64,000 nucleotides of DNA from the NCBI GenBank assembly GCA_905207625.1, contig CAJLLT010000006.1:1-64000 (forward strand). The letters are read 5' to 3'. Below the pieces are notes generated by a model, which made no database searches, was not told the DNA's origin, and saw only the letters and a list, made by a program, of their open reading frames with translations. Position numbers and translations under genes: made by a program. Shown here piece by piece: positions 1 to 8,690 of the stretch. The stretch is from an uncultured Eubacteriales bacterium. GTDB lineage: Bacteria; Bacillota; Clostridia; Oscillospirales; UBA644. Position 1 is the stretch's first letter. Each line of letters starts with the position of its first letter.

Positions 1-76
1 CGACACCGCCTTTTCCGGCAGAAAGGCGGCTGTCCCGACATAAATTCAATCTGCCGGAGAAACTGAGGAACTGAAA

Positions 77-385
77 ATGGCAAAAGAAAAAGATTATTCC
101 AACCTTAAGCCCGGCGAACCCCTGAAGCAGTCCACAATGATGATTCTTTCTGTTGCGGCAGGCCTTCTGGTACTCCTGATCGTTCTTTCCTTCGTCTGGT
201 TCAAATCCGCTATTCCCGTTTTTGTGGGTATCGGAATCCTGGCGTTTGCGATCCTCTGCACCCTGCCCAACCTTATCCCCTTCTTCAGAGGCAAGAAGAT
301 CGAACGTCTTATCAAACAGGGCAAATACAACCCCCCCAAGAAAAAGAACTTCAATCCCAACGACAGATGGGGCGACAGCCTGTAA
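77..385 (+). CDS. Small two-helix membrane protein, function unknown
   Basis: A 102-residue protein that I do not recognise by name. It has a polar N-terminus, two closely spaced hydrophobic segments (about residues 21-43 and 45-70) and a basic, Lys/Pro/Asn-rich C-terminal tail of about 30 residues, so it is probably a membrane hairpin with the tail in the cytoplasm. The ATG follows a GAGGAAC-type ribosome binding site at suitable spacing. It ends about 45 bp before the RNase P RNA gene on the same strand. An imperfect GC-rich hairpin at 6-29 lies just upstream and may belong to the end of a gene outside the window. Confidence 0.7.
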   Translation: MAKEKDYSNLKPGEPLKQSTMMILSVAAGLLVLLIVLSFVWFKSAIPVFVGIGILAFAILCTLPNLIPFFRGKKIERLIKQGKYNPPKKKNFNPNDRWGDSL

Positions 386-430
386 CGGCCGCCTTATCCG
401 GGCGCGGCAAACACCGATCTAACTGAATAA

Positions 431-800
431 AAAACCTGCAGGAAACGCAGTCGCGGGAACAGTGCCGAAAGGCCGTTTCTGAGGAAAGTCCGAGCTCCCA
501 TGGGCAGAATAACGGATAACGTCCGCCGAAGGCAACTTCCGGGAAAGTGCAACAGAAAAAAACAGCAGATTCGTCTGCAACGGTGAAAAGGTGGGGTAAG
601 AGCCCACCGGGGCGACGGTAACGCCGCCCGTCAGTGTAAACCCTATTCGGAGCAATACCGCATACGGGACAGGGGGATACCCCCGGTGCGCCCATCACGT
701 CCCAAAGGTAGCTGGAGATTTACGGTAACGTAAATTCGAGATAGATGACTGCATGCCGCTTTGCGGCTTACAGAACTCGGCTTATATTCCTGCAGGTATT
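431..800 (+). ncRNA. rnpB: RNase P RNA, bacterial class A
   Basis: This is the catalytic RNA that removes 5' leaders from pre-tRNAs. The strand and identity are set by the universally conserved 5' element GAGGAAAGTCC (about 480-491) and the 3' element ACAGAACTCGGCTTA (about 771-785), which together form P4. The ends pair through CCTGCAGG at 435-442 and 789-796, giving P1, followed by a T-rich stretch. The GGTGGGGTAAGAGCCCACCGG stem-loop region near 590-612 corresponds to the tRNA-binding specificity domain. Exact ends are set from P1 and may be off by a few bases. It lies between the small membrane protein gene and pyk. Confidence 0.95.
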
Positions 801-854
801 TTTATGCCCATTCATATTGACAGCATTTTACATCAGTAAGGAGTATTCTTTCAT

Positions 855-2624
855 ATGGAATACGCAAACACACAAAGAAAGACAAAGATCGTCTGCACCC
901 TCGGCCCTGCCTCCTCCGACATAGGTACGATCCGCGAACTTATGCTTGCGGGTATGGACGTGGCGCGTTTCAATTTTTCTCACGGAACCCACGAAAGCCA
1001 TTTGCAGACGTTGGATATACTGAAACAGGTCCGGGATGAGCTGGATCTTCCCGTAGCGGCAATGCTTGACACCAAAGGACCGGAAATCCGCCTGAAAACG
1101 TTTTCCGGCGGCAAGGTCCTTTTGGAAAAGGGACAACTTTTCACCCTTACCACCCGGGACGTGGACTGCAACAGGGAAGTTGCGTCAATTTCCTACAAAG
1201 GGCTTCCGTCAGACGTTTCGGAGGGAACGACCATACTGATAGATGACGGACTTATCGAACTTACCGTCATAAAGGTAGGCGGAGAGGACATCGTCTGCCG
1301 CGTGGAAAACGGAGGGTATGTTTCGGACAGAAAGAGCATAAATGTACCAAACACGGACCTTTCCATGCCTTATCTGAGCGCTCAGGACAGATCCGACATA
1401 ACCTTCGCCGCCGAAAACGGGTTCGATTTCATTGCGGCGTCTTTTGTCCGTTCCGCGGCAGACATTCTAGACATAAAAGCCCTTCTCAAGGAACTTGACT
1501 GCAACACAATAAACATCATCGCAAAGATAGAAAACCGCCGGGGTGTGGAAAATATCGATGAAATAATCGGAGTCTCCGACGGAATTATGGTCGCCAGAGG
1601 CGACATGGGCGTGGAAATTCCCTTTGAGGAGGTTCCCTCCATACAGAAAAAAATAATCCGGAAGGTTTATAATGCGGGCAAGCAGGTCATTACCGCAACC
1701 CAGATGCTTGATTCCATGATAAAAAACCCCCGTCCCACCCGTGCCGAGGCTACGGATGTGGCAAATGCCATATACGACGGAACAAGTGCGATTATGCTTT
1801 CCGGAGAAACAGCGAACGGTCTCTACCCCGTAGAAACAGTCCGTACCATGGACAAGATCGCCCGCCGCACAGAACAGGATATCGATTACGTCAAGATCTT
1901 CCGGAACAGAGAGATAAACCTCAATCCGGATATAACGAATGCGATTTCCCACGCCACCTGCACAACCGCCCATGACCTGGGCGCCGCCGCAATAATTTCC
2001 GTTTCAAAGTCCGGGAAAACAGTCCGCATGATCTCAAAATACCGGCCCGCCTGCCCCATAATAGGATGCAGCACCGAGCCGCATGTCTGCCGCCAGCTCA
2101 ACCTTTCCTGGGGAGTGACTCCCATGCTGATTGCGGAGGAAAACAATACCGATGAGCTTTTCGAACATACCGTAGACGCTGCCCTGGAGAAGAAATTCAT
2201 ACATCAGGGAGAACTTGTGGTCATCACCGCCGGAGTCCCTCTGGGAATATCCGGAACAACAAATCTGCTCAAGGTCCATGTGGCGGGACATATTCTCGTA
2301 ACCGGAAGAGGTCTCAACGAAAAAACCACCTGCGCAAGTCTTTGTGTCTGCAACGACATCGACGATGTAAAGAAAACCTTTTCCCCGGGAGATATTCTGG
2401 TAGTTCCCTATACAAACAACCAGATGCTTCCCTACCTGAAAAAGGCTTCGGCGATCATAACCGAACAGGGCAACGAGACCTCCCACGCCGCGGTTGTAGG
2501 TCTGAGTCTTGATATTCCGGTAATAATCGAAGCCGAAAACGCAACAAAGATACTGCGCTCCGGTGCGGTAGTTACTGTGGACTCCGCAAAGGGTGTGGTA
2601 TACTATTCCGGTGCGCAAAACTGA
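855..2624 (+). CDS. pyk: Pyruvate kinase with C-terminal PEP-utiliser domain
   Basis: This enzyme transfers phosphate from phosphoenolpyruvate to ADP, the last step of glycolysis, in the cytoplasm. At 589 residues it has the long Firmicute form. The N-terminal barrel starts with TKIVCTLGPAS, carries the metal-binding MLDTKGPEIR motif near residue 76 and the signature around IMVARGDMGVEIP near residue 245. The allosteric domain follows, then an extra C-terminal domain with TSHAAVVG, like the phosphohistidine domain of PEP-using enzymes but with Ser ahead of the His. The ATG follows AAGGAG at normal spacing. It stands 55 bp after rnpB; the next gene starts 40 bp downstream and could be co-transcribed. 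Confidence 0.97.
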   Translation: MEYANTQRKTKIVCTLGPASSDIGTIRELMLAGMDVARFNFSHGTHESHLQTLDILKQVRDELDLPVAAMLDTKGPEIRLKTFSGGKVLLEKGQLFTLTTRDVDCNREVASISYKGLPSDVSEGTTILIDDGLIELTVIKVGGEDIVCRVENGGYVSDRKSINVPNTDLSMPYLSAQDRSDITFAAENGFDFIAASFVRSAADILDIKALLKELDCNTINIIAKIENRRGVENIDEIIGVSDGIMVARGDMGVEIPFEEVPSIQKKIIRKVYNAGKQVITATQMLDSMIKNPRPTRAEATDVANAIYDGTSAIMLSGETANGLYPVETVRTMDKIARRTEQDIDYVKIFRNREINLNPDITNAISHATCTTAHDLGAAAIISVSKSGKTVRMISKYRPACPIIGCSTEPHVCRQLNLSWGVTPMLIAEENNTDELFEHTVDAALEKKFIHQGELVVITAGVPLGISGTTNLLKVHVAGHILVTGRGLNEKTTCASLCVCNDIDDVKKTFSPGDILVVPYTNNQMLPYLKKASAIITEQGNETSHAAVVGLSLDIPVIIEAENATKILRSGAVVTVDSAKGVVYYSGAQN

Positions 2625-2664
2625 TCCGGAGGAACACAGAAACCCGGTTTCACGGTGAATAAAC

Positions 2665-3612
2665 ATGAAAAACTGCGAAAACAAATTGAAAAACGGGACT
2701 CCCGGCAACGATTTCAAAATCTCCCGCATCTGCAACGAAACGGGAGAGATCGTCATGACCGAATACACCGTATTCCCGGGTATAAACCTGATATACAATG
2801 ACGTACACGCTCAGGGGTGCCTGCCCGAGTCCGGAATTCCCGATACTGTTTTCGAAATCAGCCACTGCAGGGAAGGACGGATAGAGTGCCACTCCGGCAA
2901 CGGTTTTTTTTACCTGACTCCGGGCGATATGTCTGTGGCAAAACCGACTGATATCGAATACGGATCATACTTTCCGCTGCGCCATTACCACGGAATAACG
3001 GTTCGCATCAATACCGCCAAAACTCCCGGTTGTTTATCCTGCTTTCTTGAAGATGTGGAAGTAAACCCGGAAAAACTTATGGAAAAGTTCTGTTCGGGTC
3101 CGGAAGCGTACATTGCCAGATCAAACGAATCAATAGGGCATATTTTTGCGGAGTTGTATTCCGTTCCCGAAAACATACGGAAAGGATATCTCAAAGTAAA
3201 AATACTTGAACTTCTGCTTTTTCTGAGCAGTCTGGATCTGTCAAAAGAAAAGAAGAATGCGACGTCCGTTTCCAAGACCCAGGCGGATCTTGCAAAGGAC
3301 ATCGCCCGTTACCTTACCGGAAATATGGATAAACGGATCACTATAGAAGAACTTTCAGATATGTTTCATATTTCGGAAACTCAGCTGAAAAGCAGCTTCA
3401 GAGCCGTTTACGGAAATTCCGTCTACGCCTATATCAGAGAACAGAAAATGCAGGCAGCCGGACTCATGCTCCGGTCCGGGAATGCCACGGTCCTGGAAGT
3501 AGCCGGGAAATTCGGCTACGATAACAGTTCAAAGTTTGCAAAAGCTTTTTCCGATGTTATGGGAGTAACCCCCTCTGAATACAGAAAAGAAAATATTCCC
3601 CCAAGCCACTGA
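2665..3612 (+). CDS. AraC-family transcriptional regulator
   Basis: A 315-residue regulator with an N-terminal cupin-like sensing region (about residues 30-190) and a C-terminal pair of helix-turn-helix motifs (about 205-305). The second motif ends in the typical AraC signature FGYDNSSKFAKAFSDVMGVTPSEYR. The N-terminal part resembles the clostridial AraC group that opens with an ICNETG segment; the ligand cannot be told. The ORF opens at 2665, but an internal ATG at 2755 is a possible alternative start. It sits 40 bp after pyk and is closed by a strong terminator, so its targets may be elsewhere. Confidence 0.9.
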   Translation: MKNCENKLKNGTPGNDFKISRICNETGEIVMTEYTVFPGINLIYNDVHAQGCLPESGIPDTVFEISHCREGRIECHSGNGFFYLTPGDMSVAKPTDIEYGSYFPLRHYHGITVRINTAKTPGCLSCFLEDVEVNPEKLMEKFCSGPEAYIARSNESIGHIFAELYSVPENIRKGYLKVKILELLLFLSSLDLSKEKKNATSVSKTQADLAKDIARYLTGNMDKRITIEELSDMFHISETQLKSSFRAVYGNSVYAYIREQKMQAAGLMLRSGNATVLEVAGKFGYDNSSKFAKAFSDVMGVTPSEYRKENIPPSH

Positions 3613-3630
3613 AGCACATAAGTTAAAGTG

Positions 3631-3670
3631 CCGCCCCGACAGCCTTAAATGCTCGGGGCGGTATTCTTTA
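3631..3670 (+). terminator. Rho-independent terminator after the AraC gene
   Basis: A perfect 9-bp stem, CCGCCCCGA (3631-3639) with TCGGGGCGG (3653-3661), has a 13-nt loop and is followed by the T-rich stretch TATTCTTTATT. It lies 18 bp after the AraC stop codon. Confidence 0.9.
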
Positions 3671-3784
3671 TTCCGCGGAAAACATTACACGGCAGGAACC
3701 AGAAGATTTCCCCGGCAGAGGAAATTCCGTCCGAATGGAGTGTTTTTCTTTCTTTTCGGAGTGGAAAACATAAGAATTTCAGGA

Positions 3785-3790
3785 TATAAT
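3785..3790 (+). promoter_or_regulatory. Putative -10 element of the DUF2325 operon
   Basis: A perfect TATAAT stands at 3785-3790 with only a weak -35 candidate (TGGAAA, 3762-3767, 17-bp spacer). The predicted start near 3797 falls in an imperfect inverted repeat (AATTACA and TGTAATT arms, about 3788-3820). Confidence 0.5.
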
Positions 3791-3830
3791 TACATTGAGC
3801 TCAGCAAAGAGCTGTAATTTTTCGACATAC

Positions 3831-3848
3831 GGTTAGCAAACGCTAACC
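3831..3848. promoter_or_regulatory. Palindromic operator-like site before DUF2325 operon
   Basis: GGTTAGC at 3831-3837 and GCTAACC at 3842-3848 form a perfect 7-bp inverted repeat around AAAC. It lies between the putative -10 and the ribosome binding site (CGGAGG, 3855-3860). The half-site resembles the TTAG/CTAA arms of DtxR/IdeR-type metal-dependent repressor sites. That link is an inference; the regulator is not in this window. Confidence 0.55.
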
Positions 3849-3867
3849 CAAATACGGAGGTTTAACC

Positions 3868-4164
3868 ATGAGTGTAGTGATCGTGGGCGGTAACGAATGT
3901 ATGGCCCGCAGATATGAGGAAATCTGTGCGGAATACTCATGTTCCGCCAGAATATATACAAAAACTGTCCGTGGAATAACGAACATCGGAACCCCTGATC
4001 TTCTGGTTCTGTTTACAAACACAATGTCCCATAAGATGCTGGATGTTGCCGCCGGACAGGCAAAGAAAAAGAATATTCCCATTGCCAGATGTCACTCAAG
4101 CTCCATGTCAGCGCTCAGAAACATTCTCAGTGAAAATACGGCAGGAGGTGCGGAACGTGTTTGA
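3868..4164 (+). CDS. DUF2325 family protein
   Basis: A 98-residue protein of the DUF2325 family. It starts with SVVIVGGNE, a Rossmann-like nucleotide-binding start, and has the family's conserved LLVLFTNTMSHKM and ARCHSSSMSAL stretches. Biochemical function is not established. The ATG has a good CGGAGG site 7 bp upstream. It overlaps the next gene by 8 bp, so the two are probably translationally coupled. With the DUF3793 gene and flavodoxin it forms a three-gene unit that I recall from other anaerobic Firmicutes. The upstream palindrome hints at metal control. Confidence 0.85.
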   Translation: MSVVIVGGNECMARRYEEICAEYSCSARIYTKTVRGITNIGTPDLLVLFTNTMSHKMLDVAAGQAKKKNIPIARCHSSSMSALRNILSENTAGGAERV

Positions 4165-4705
4165 AAACCTTGTGGTGGAATACTGTGCGCCCACAATGGC
4201 GGGGCTGAAAACCGGAAACCTTTTTACCTGCCCGAGAAATGATGACAAACAGCTGGCGGAGAGACTCAGAATCATAAACAGGTCCCTTGTTCCTCACGGA
4301 ATACGGCTCATACCCCTGAAATTTTACAGGGACAGGGTTCTGCTGTATATGTACAGACCTGACCGGCTCGACCGGGATCTTCGGGACGGGACGGCACAGC
4401 AGATCCTTTCCGAAAGAAACTATCCCTGTGCGGATTCTGAAAAATGCCTGGTCAAGCTACGCAGACAGTTGGCAGAAAACAAAGATTTTCCGCACGAAAT
4501 AGGACTTTTTCTCGGATATCCGTCCGAAGATGTGGAAGGATTCATTTCCCATGGGGCAAAGGACGCAAAATGCGTGGGAATATGGAAGGTGTACGGAGAC
4601 AGGGATGCGGCTGAAAAAAAATTTGCCGCCTACCGGAAATGTACCCGACTTTATTGTGACGCATATAAAAAACATCGCTCGCTGGATCGGCTTCTTGTAG
4701 GCTGA
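4157..4705 (+). CDS. DUF3793 family protein
   Basis: A 182-residue protein of the DUF3793 family. It has the typical start FENLVVEYCAPTMAGLK and the conserved EIGLFLGYPSEDVEGFI stretch, followed by a CVGIWKVYGD-like segment near the C-terminus. I chose the GTG at 4157 because AGGAGGTG (4143-4150) lies 6 bp before it and the family begins here; the open frame continues upstream without resemblance to the family. It overlaps the DUF2325 gene by 8 bp and is followed by flavodoxin. The molecular function is unknown; a role in iron- or redox-linked physiology is inferred from neighbours only. Confidence 0.85.
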   Translation: MFENLVVEYCAPTMAGLKTGNLFTCPRNDDKQLAERLRIINRSLVPHGIRLIPLKFYRDRVLLYMYRPDRLDRDLRDGTAQQILSERNYPCADSEKCLVKLRRQLAENKDFPHEIGLFLGYPSEDVEGFISHGAKDAKCVGIWKVYGDRDAAEKKFAAYRKCTRLYCDAYKKHRSLDRLLVG

Positions 4706-4733
4706 CAGTAAATAAGAAAGGTTGGTATTGACA

Positions 4734-5156
4734 ATGAATAAAGTAGCAATAGTATACTGGAGTGGCACGGGAAACACCGCCGCAATGGTTGAGGCTGTTG
4801 CCGACGGAGCTAAGCAAAAGGGTGCGGAGACAAGCGTCTTCACCGCCGCGGAGTTCTCCGGGGACATGGTAAAGAACTTTGATGCCATAGCCTTCGGTTG
4901 TCCCTCAATGGGTTCAGAGGAACTGGAAGACAGTGAATTTCAACCCATGTTTGAAGGTTGCAAACCCTATCTTAAAGAAAAAAAGATCGCACTTTTCGGC
5001 TCTTACGGCTGGGGTGACGGAGAATGGATGAGAAACTGGGAGGAAAACTGCCTGTCCGAAGGATTCACTCTCGTCTCAGATTGCGTAATATGTAATGAAG
5101 CCCCCGATGACGATGCCGTTTCCGCCTGCAAAGCTCTCGGAGAGGCCCTGGCATAA
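4734..5156 (+). CDS. Flavodoxin
   Basis: A 140-residue cytoplasmic FMN protein that carries low-potential electrons, often replacing ferredoxin when iron is scarce. The phosphate-binding loop is in IVYWSGTGNTAAM near residues 6-18, the first flavin loop near GCPSMGSEEL and the second near FGSYGWGDGEWM. The start is taken at ATG 4734; an in-frame TTG at 4722 would add four residues without better signals. It is the last gene of the DUF2325-DUF3793 unit. Expression under iron limitation would fit the palindrome upstream but is inferred. Confidence 0.95.
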   Translation: MNKVAIVYWSGTGNTAAMVEAVADGAKQKGAETSVFTAAEFSGDMVKNFDAIAFGCPSMGSEELEDSEFQPMFEGCKPYLKEKKIALFGSYGWGDGEWMRNWEENCLSEGFTLVSDCVICNEAPDDDAVSACKALGEALA

Positions 5157-5220
5157 CACTGCCGGTAAAACCTTCCGCAAAAGAGCATGATTTCATTGTA
5201 TTCTATGCGGATAATGTATC

Positions 5221-5252
5221 GAAGGGCACCTGCGATAAAACAGATGCCCTTC
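5221..5252. other. Hairpin without T-run downstream of flavodoxin
   Basis: GAAGGGCA (5221-5228) pairs with TGCCCTTC (5245-5252); CTG/CAG extends the stem past one mismatch, with loop CGATAAAA. No T-run follows on either strand, so it could be an RNA-stabilising hairpin or a weak terminator. Confidence 0.45.
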
Positions 5253-5368
5253 CGGCATTACACGGGGAAGATAGTGCAACGAATAATATTCTGCCGCACT
5301 GTCTTTCCGTTTTCATTTCATATGCGGTTGCGCTTTTCTGCACAGTTTGTTATCGTTACTATGCTTTT

Positions 5369-5410
5369 GCCCATGCCGACACTTTGAAATTCGTGTCGGC
5401 ATGGGCATTT
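5369..5410. terminator. Long perfect hairpin, probable bidirectional terminator
   Basis: GCCCATGCCGACAC (5369-5382) pairs perfectly with GTGTCGGCATGGGC (5393-5406) around a 10-nt loop. ATTTTA follows on the plus strand and AAAAGC-type sequence lies on the other side. It stands 210 bp after flavodoxin, where it could end that operon and also stop leftward readthrough from the polysaccharide locus. Confidence 0.65.
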
Positions 5411-5866
5411 TATGCGACACAAGTTACCTGCTTGTCCGGATGCTTGTCTTGCGCCTGCCCCCTCAAATTCACGCTCTGTTTCTGCCGAATTTCAGATGTC
5501 CACGATGCCGCTCTCCGTTTTGATTTTGTCAGATTCATGCACTGCGATTCCCGAAACAAAACAGTGCACAGAGCACGGCCGACACAGTGACCTGCTCCGG
5601 CATACGGCGGCATCTTACCCCGAAGTGCCGGAGACGGGAGTTGTATTTCCGGAGGCTTAAAAATATCTGCAGAAGAGCCAGTTCTTTCATCTTCAATCAT
5701 GCTGAAACGGAGCTCCGAAAGAACACCTCTGCCGTAGAACAGCCTAAAATCGTGCGAGCTTTTTGAATCCGCTTTGCATCCCGCGGCGGATACGGGCAAT
5801 GCGGCTGTACACCCGAGGTCTCTTTCATATCCGAGTACATCGTATCACTACTTGCAGCCAACACAC

Positions 5867-7104
5867 TCAGCCCCGTCTGAAGATATCTCTTGTATAAACC
5901 TTGTCAGTTACATCGTCAAGGCAGATGTCATAGCGGTTTGCGATAATAGCGTTGCACCTTTCCTTGAATTCTGTAAGATCGTTGACGATCTCGCTACCGA
6001 AGAATGTTTCGCCGTCCTTCAATGTCGGCTCATAAATAATAACCGTTGCGCCTTTGGCTTTAATTCACTTCATTACCCCCTGAATGGACGACTGACGGAA
6101 GTTATCCGAATTGGATTTCATCGTAAGCCGATACACGCCTATAGTAACAGGCGTTTCCTTGGCTTTGCTATATGCGTTATCTTCTTCATAGCCGTAGTAA
6201 CCTGCCATACGAAGTACGCGGTCGGCAATAAAGTCTTTGCGCGTCCGGTTGGATTCCACAATAGCCTCAATAAGGTTTTCCGGCACATCGGCATAGTTGG
6301 CAAGGAGCTGTTTTGTATCTTTGGGCAGACAATAGCCGCCGTAACCGAATGAAGGATTATTGTAATGATTGCCGATCCGAGGATCAAGGCACACGCCGTC
6401 AATGATTTGCTTTGTGTCAAGTCCTTTCATTTCGGCATAGGTGTCAAGTTCGTTAAAATAGGAAACACGAAGCGCAAGATATGTATTAGCGAACAGCTTT
6501 ACTGCTTCTGCCTCGGTGAATCCCATGATCAGGGTGTCAATGTTCTCTTTGATTGCGCCCTCCTGCAAGAGCTTTGCAAAATCATTTGCAGCTTTGATAA
6601 GTCTCTCGTCGCCCATATCCGTGCCGACAATAATACGGCTGGGATAAAGGTTGTCATAAAGAGCCTTTGACTCGCGGAGAAATTCCGGACTGAAAATGAT
6701 ATTTTTGCAGTTATACTTTTCTCTGACCGCCGCCGTAAATCCGACAGGAATAGTGGACTTTATGACCATAACCGCATTCGGATTGTACTTCATAACAAGC
6801 TTGATGACCGATTCAACTGCCGAGGTATCAAAGAAATTCTTCTGGCTGTCGTAATTGGTCGGAGCGGCAATAATGACAAAATCTGCGTCCTTGTATGCGC
6901 TTTCCGCATCAAGTGTCGCCACAAGATCAAGCTCTTTTCCGCAAGATATTTTTCTATATAATCGTCCTGTATGGGCGATTTTCTTTGGTTAATCAATTCC
7001 ACCTTCTCCGGAATGATGTCAACCGCTTTTACTTTATTATGCTGTGCCAAAAGCACCGATATTGACAAACCGACGTAACCGGTTCCGGCAACTGCAATGT
7101 TCAT
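5867..7104 (-). pseudogene. ugd: UDP-glucose 6-dehydrogenase, broken by frameshift and nonsense codon
   Basis: The intact enzyme would oxidise UDP-glucose to UDP-glucuronate for polysaccharide synthesis. The N-terminal NAD-binding part starts at ATG 7104 with NIAVAGTGYVGLS behind a CAAGGAG site. The frame shifts in an A-run at 6935-6938: one missing base turns the expected [12 protein letters not shown] into a foreign tail, and the correct sequence resumes in another frame. The middle part has the catalytic segment [11 protein letters not shown]. At 6067-6065 a TGA replaces what should be Arg in the MK-R-IKAKGA motif near the end; the C-terminal segment [11 protein letters not shown] through VYTRDIF continues in frame to 5867. 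Two independent lesions make this a pseudogene. It is the last member of the polysaccharide operon. Confidence 0.92.
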
Positions 7105-7157
7105 ATTTGTTTCTCCTTGTATCATTTTGCTTATTCTAATTCAACTTCTACATATAC

Positions 7158-8690
7158 CTATTTCTTTTTAAGAGGAGAACGAAGTTTCAGCCATCTCAAC
7201 GCCAATTTTGCGGAATTATAATCTACAGCTAAAAATGCGGTTGAACAAATCAAAACTTCTGCCACAAAAACAGCTATAGCTATCACAACCCATAGTAGTA
7301 AGGTGAATTCAAATTCAATCATTATCCCATTAGCAAGCCATCCACTCGCTACAATAAGCAAAGCAATTGTACATTGAAAAATAATACTTGACTTGACACC
7401 ATTGTGCAATAAGCACCTACTGTTTACAAACGCAAACCAAATATTTCTTTGTATCGAAGCAAGAATCATAACAACAAGTACGCCGCTAATTCCCCAAAAA
7501 AGTGCCCCCACAATACCAGCTACGACTTGAAATACAAGATTCACAATGTTTGAAGCCCGGTTTTCCCTGTATATACCCGCAGCATTGACAACTGCCGTCA
7601 TAGGAATGCGGCAAGAATACAAAGCCGCCCAAACAGATATCAAAACCGCATACACTGGATAAATATAATTCACATCATCAACGACATTTGTGTACAATTT
7701 AACGAACGGAATTGCCATAACTGCCATTGTTGAAAACACAATTGAAATTATTAATGAAACAGCAAAATCGTATATTCTATACGATTCGGTAACATCCTTT
7801 CCTCGGCACAAATTTTGCCCCATTTTAGGTGCAACTCCCGAGCTCAAAGCAGAAACAATCGAGATCATAGTCGATGCGATCATACTGTATACCGCATATA
7901 CATTTGCTTCCTTAAATCCAAGAACCTGTGAAATAATAATTGTTGGAAGTGAAACACTTGTATTGATGGATATTTGTAGGAGAAGTGCATCCCATCGATC
8001 GTTTGTAACAGAAAAATCGCGCGTCGGCGGAGCATCGTAATTCACATTTGAATAATTCCGTTTTATATAGATTCTCAATATCAACGACCGCACCAACAGA
8101 GTCAATATCGGAACAATTTTAACAAAAACAACGCTTATGTTAAATTGAAGTAGTAGCCAGACAAAGCAAAAGCGAAGCAACTGCGCAATAATAAACGCAT
8201 TTGAGATTACATATTCTTTTCTATCCGCCGTCAGCAAAACACGATACTTTGCCATAGTGAAAAAATCAAGTGCCCCATATGTCCCTATGACAAAGACAAG
8301 TGATACAAACTCCCATCGGCTTAACGCATCTGATGAGGAAATAATCGGGAAAAGCAGAGAAAGGGCAACAACAAGGATAAAATAAATTCCACTGATACGC
8401 CGATATTGCTTCTGAGAATACGAAAGAATGCCATTTGTCTGCTCAACATTGTTTTCGGCGAGCGGCTTAAACAGCGAATGTATCAGGGTAAGCCCAATCC
8501 CGGCTTCAAGGTAGGAAAAGTACGAAATAAAACTATTTGCTGTCGAAATAATCCCATTCACTTCCGAGCCATATACTGCAAGATACAGGCGCGGCAAAAA
8601 AAGTCCCACCAACATATTGACGATTTGCAATACTGCGTAACTCGCCATATTTGTAATAAGACGTCCCTGTTTTTTATCTTTGTTCTTCAT
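7158..8690 (-). CDS. Wzx-type polysaccharide flippase (MOP superfamily)
   Basis: A 510-residue integral membrane protein with about 12-14 hydrophobic helices and the N-terminal pattern of oligosaccharide flippases (polar start, then YAVLQIVNMLVGLFLPRLYL). Members move undecaprenyl-diphosphate-linked repeat units across the cytoplasmic membrane for polymerisation outside. The start ATG overlaps the stop of the upstream deacetylase-like gene by 4 bp, so translation is probably coupled. Together with the Wzy-like gene and the phosphoglycosyltransferase it marks a Wzx/Wzy-dependent pathway. The local DNA is more AT-rich than the housekeeping flanks. The substrate cannot be read from sequence. Confidence 0.88.
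   Translation of the reverse strand: MKNKDKKQGRLITNMASYAVLQIVNMLVGLFLPRLYLAVYGSEVNGIISTANSFISYFSYLEAGIGLTLIHSLFKPLAENNVEQTNGILSYSQKQYRRISGIYFILVVALSLLFPIISSSDALSRWEFVSLVFVIGTYGALDFFTMAKYRVLLTADRKEYVISNAFIIAQLLRFCFVWLLLQFNISVVFVKIVPILTLLVRSLILRIYIKRNYSNVNYDAPPTRDFSVTNDRWDALLLQISINTSVSLPTIIISQVLGFKEANVYAVYSMIASTMISIVSALSSGVAPKMGQNLCRGKDVTESYRIYDFAVSLIISIVFSTMAVMAIPFVKLYTNVVDDVNYIYPVYAVLISVWAALYSCRIPMTAVVNAAGIYRENRASNIVNLVFQVVAGIVGALFWGISGVLVVMILASIQRNIWFAFVNSRCLLHNGVKSSIIFQCTIALLIVASGWLANGIMIEFEFTLLLWVVIAIAVFVAEVLICSTAFLAVDYNSAKLALRWLKLRSPLKKK

Larger units (their letters stand above)
5157..5866. other. 710-bp stretch without a convincing gene
   Basis: Short open frames occur on both strands, but none has a ribosome binding site, domain signature or believable composition. 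The stretch holds two hairpins (5221-5252 and 5369-5406). It separates the flavodoxin operon from the broken 3' end of the polysaccharide operon, so it may hold decayed DNA from that junction. Confidence 0.6.

Noticed and set aside
4043..4156. N-terminal extension of the DUF3793 protein
   Set aside because: The first 38 codons overlap the DUF2325 gene and are not family-like; GTG 4157 has the ribosome binding site.
6065..6067. TGA inside ugd read as recoding (selenocysteine or reassigned TGA)
   Set aside because: The expected residue is Arg, not Cys/Sec, TGA ends many intact genes here, and a separate frameshift also breaks the gene.
5774..6352. 192-codon plus-strand frame near the end of the polysaccharide operon
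   Set aside because: It overlaps the ugd pseudogene antisense and translates to unconvincing composition.
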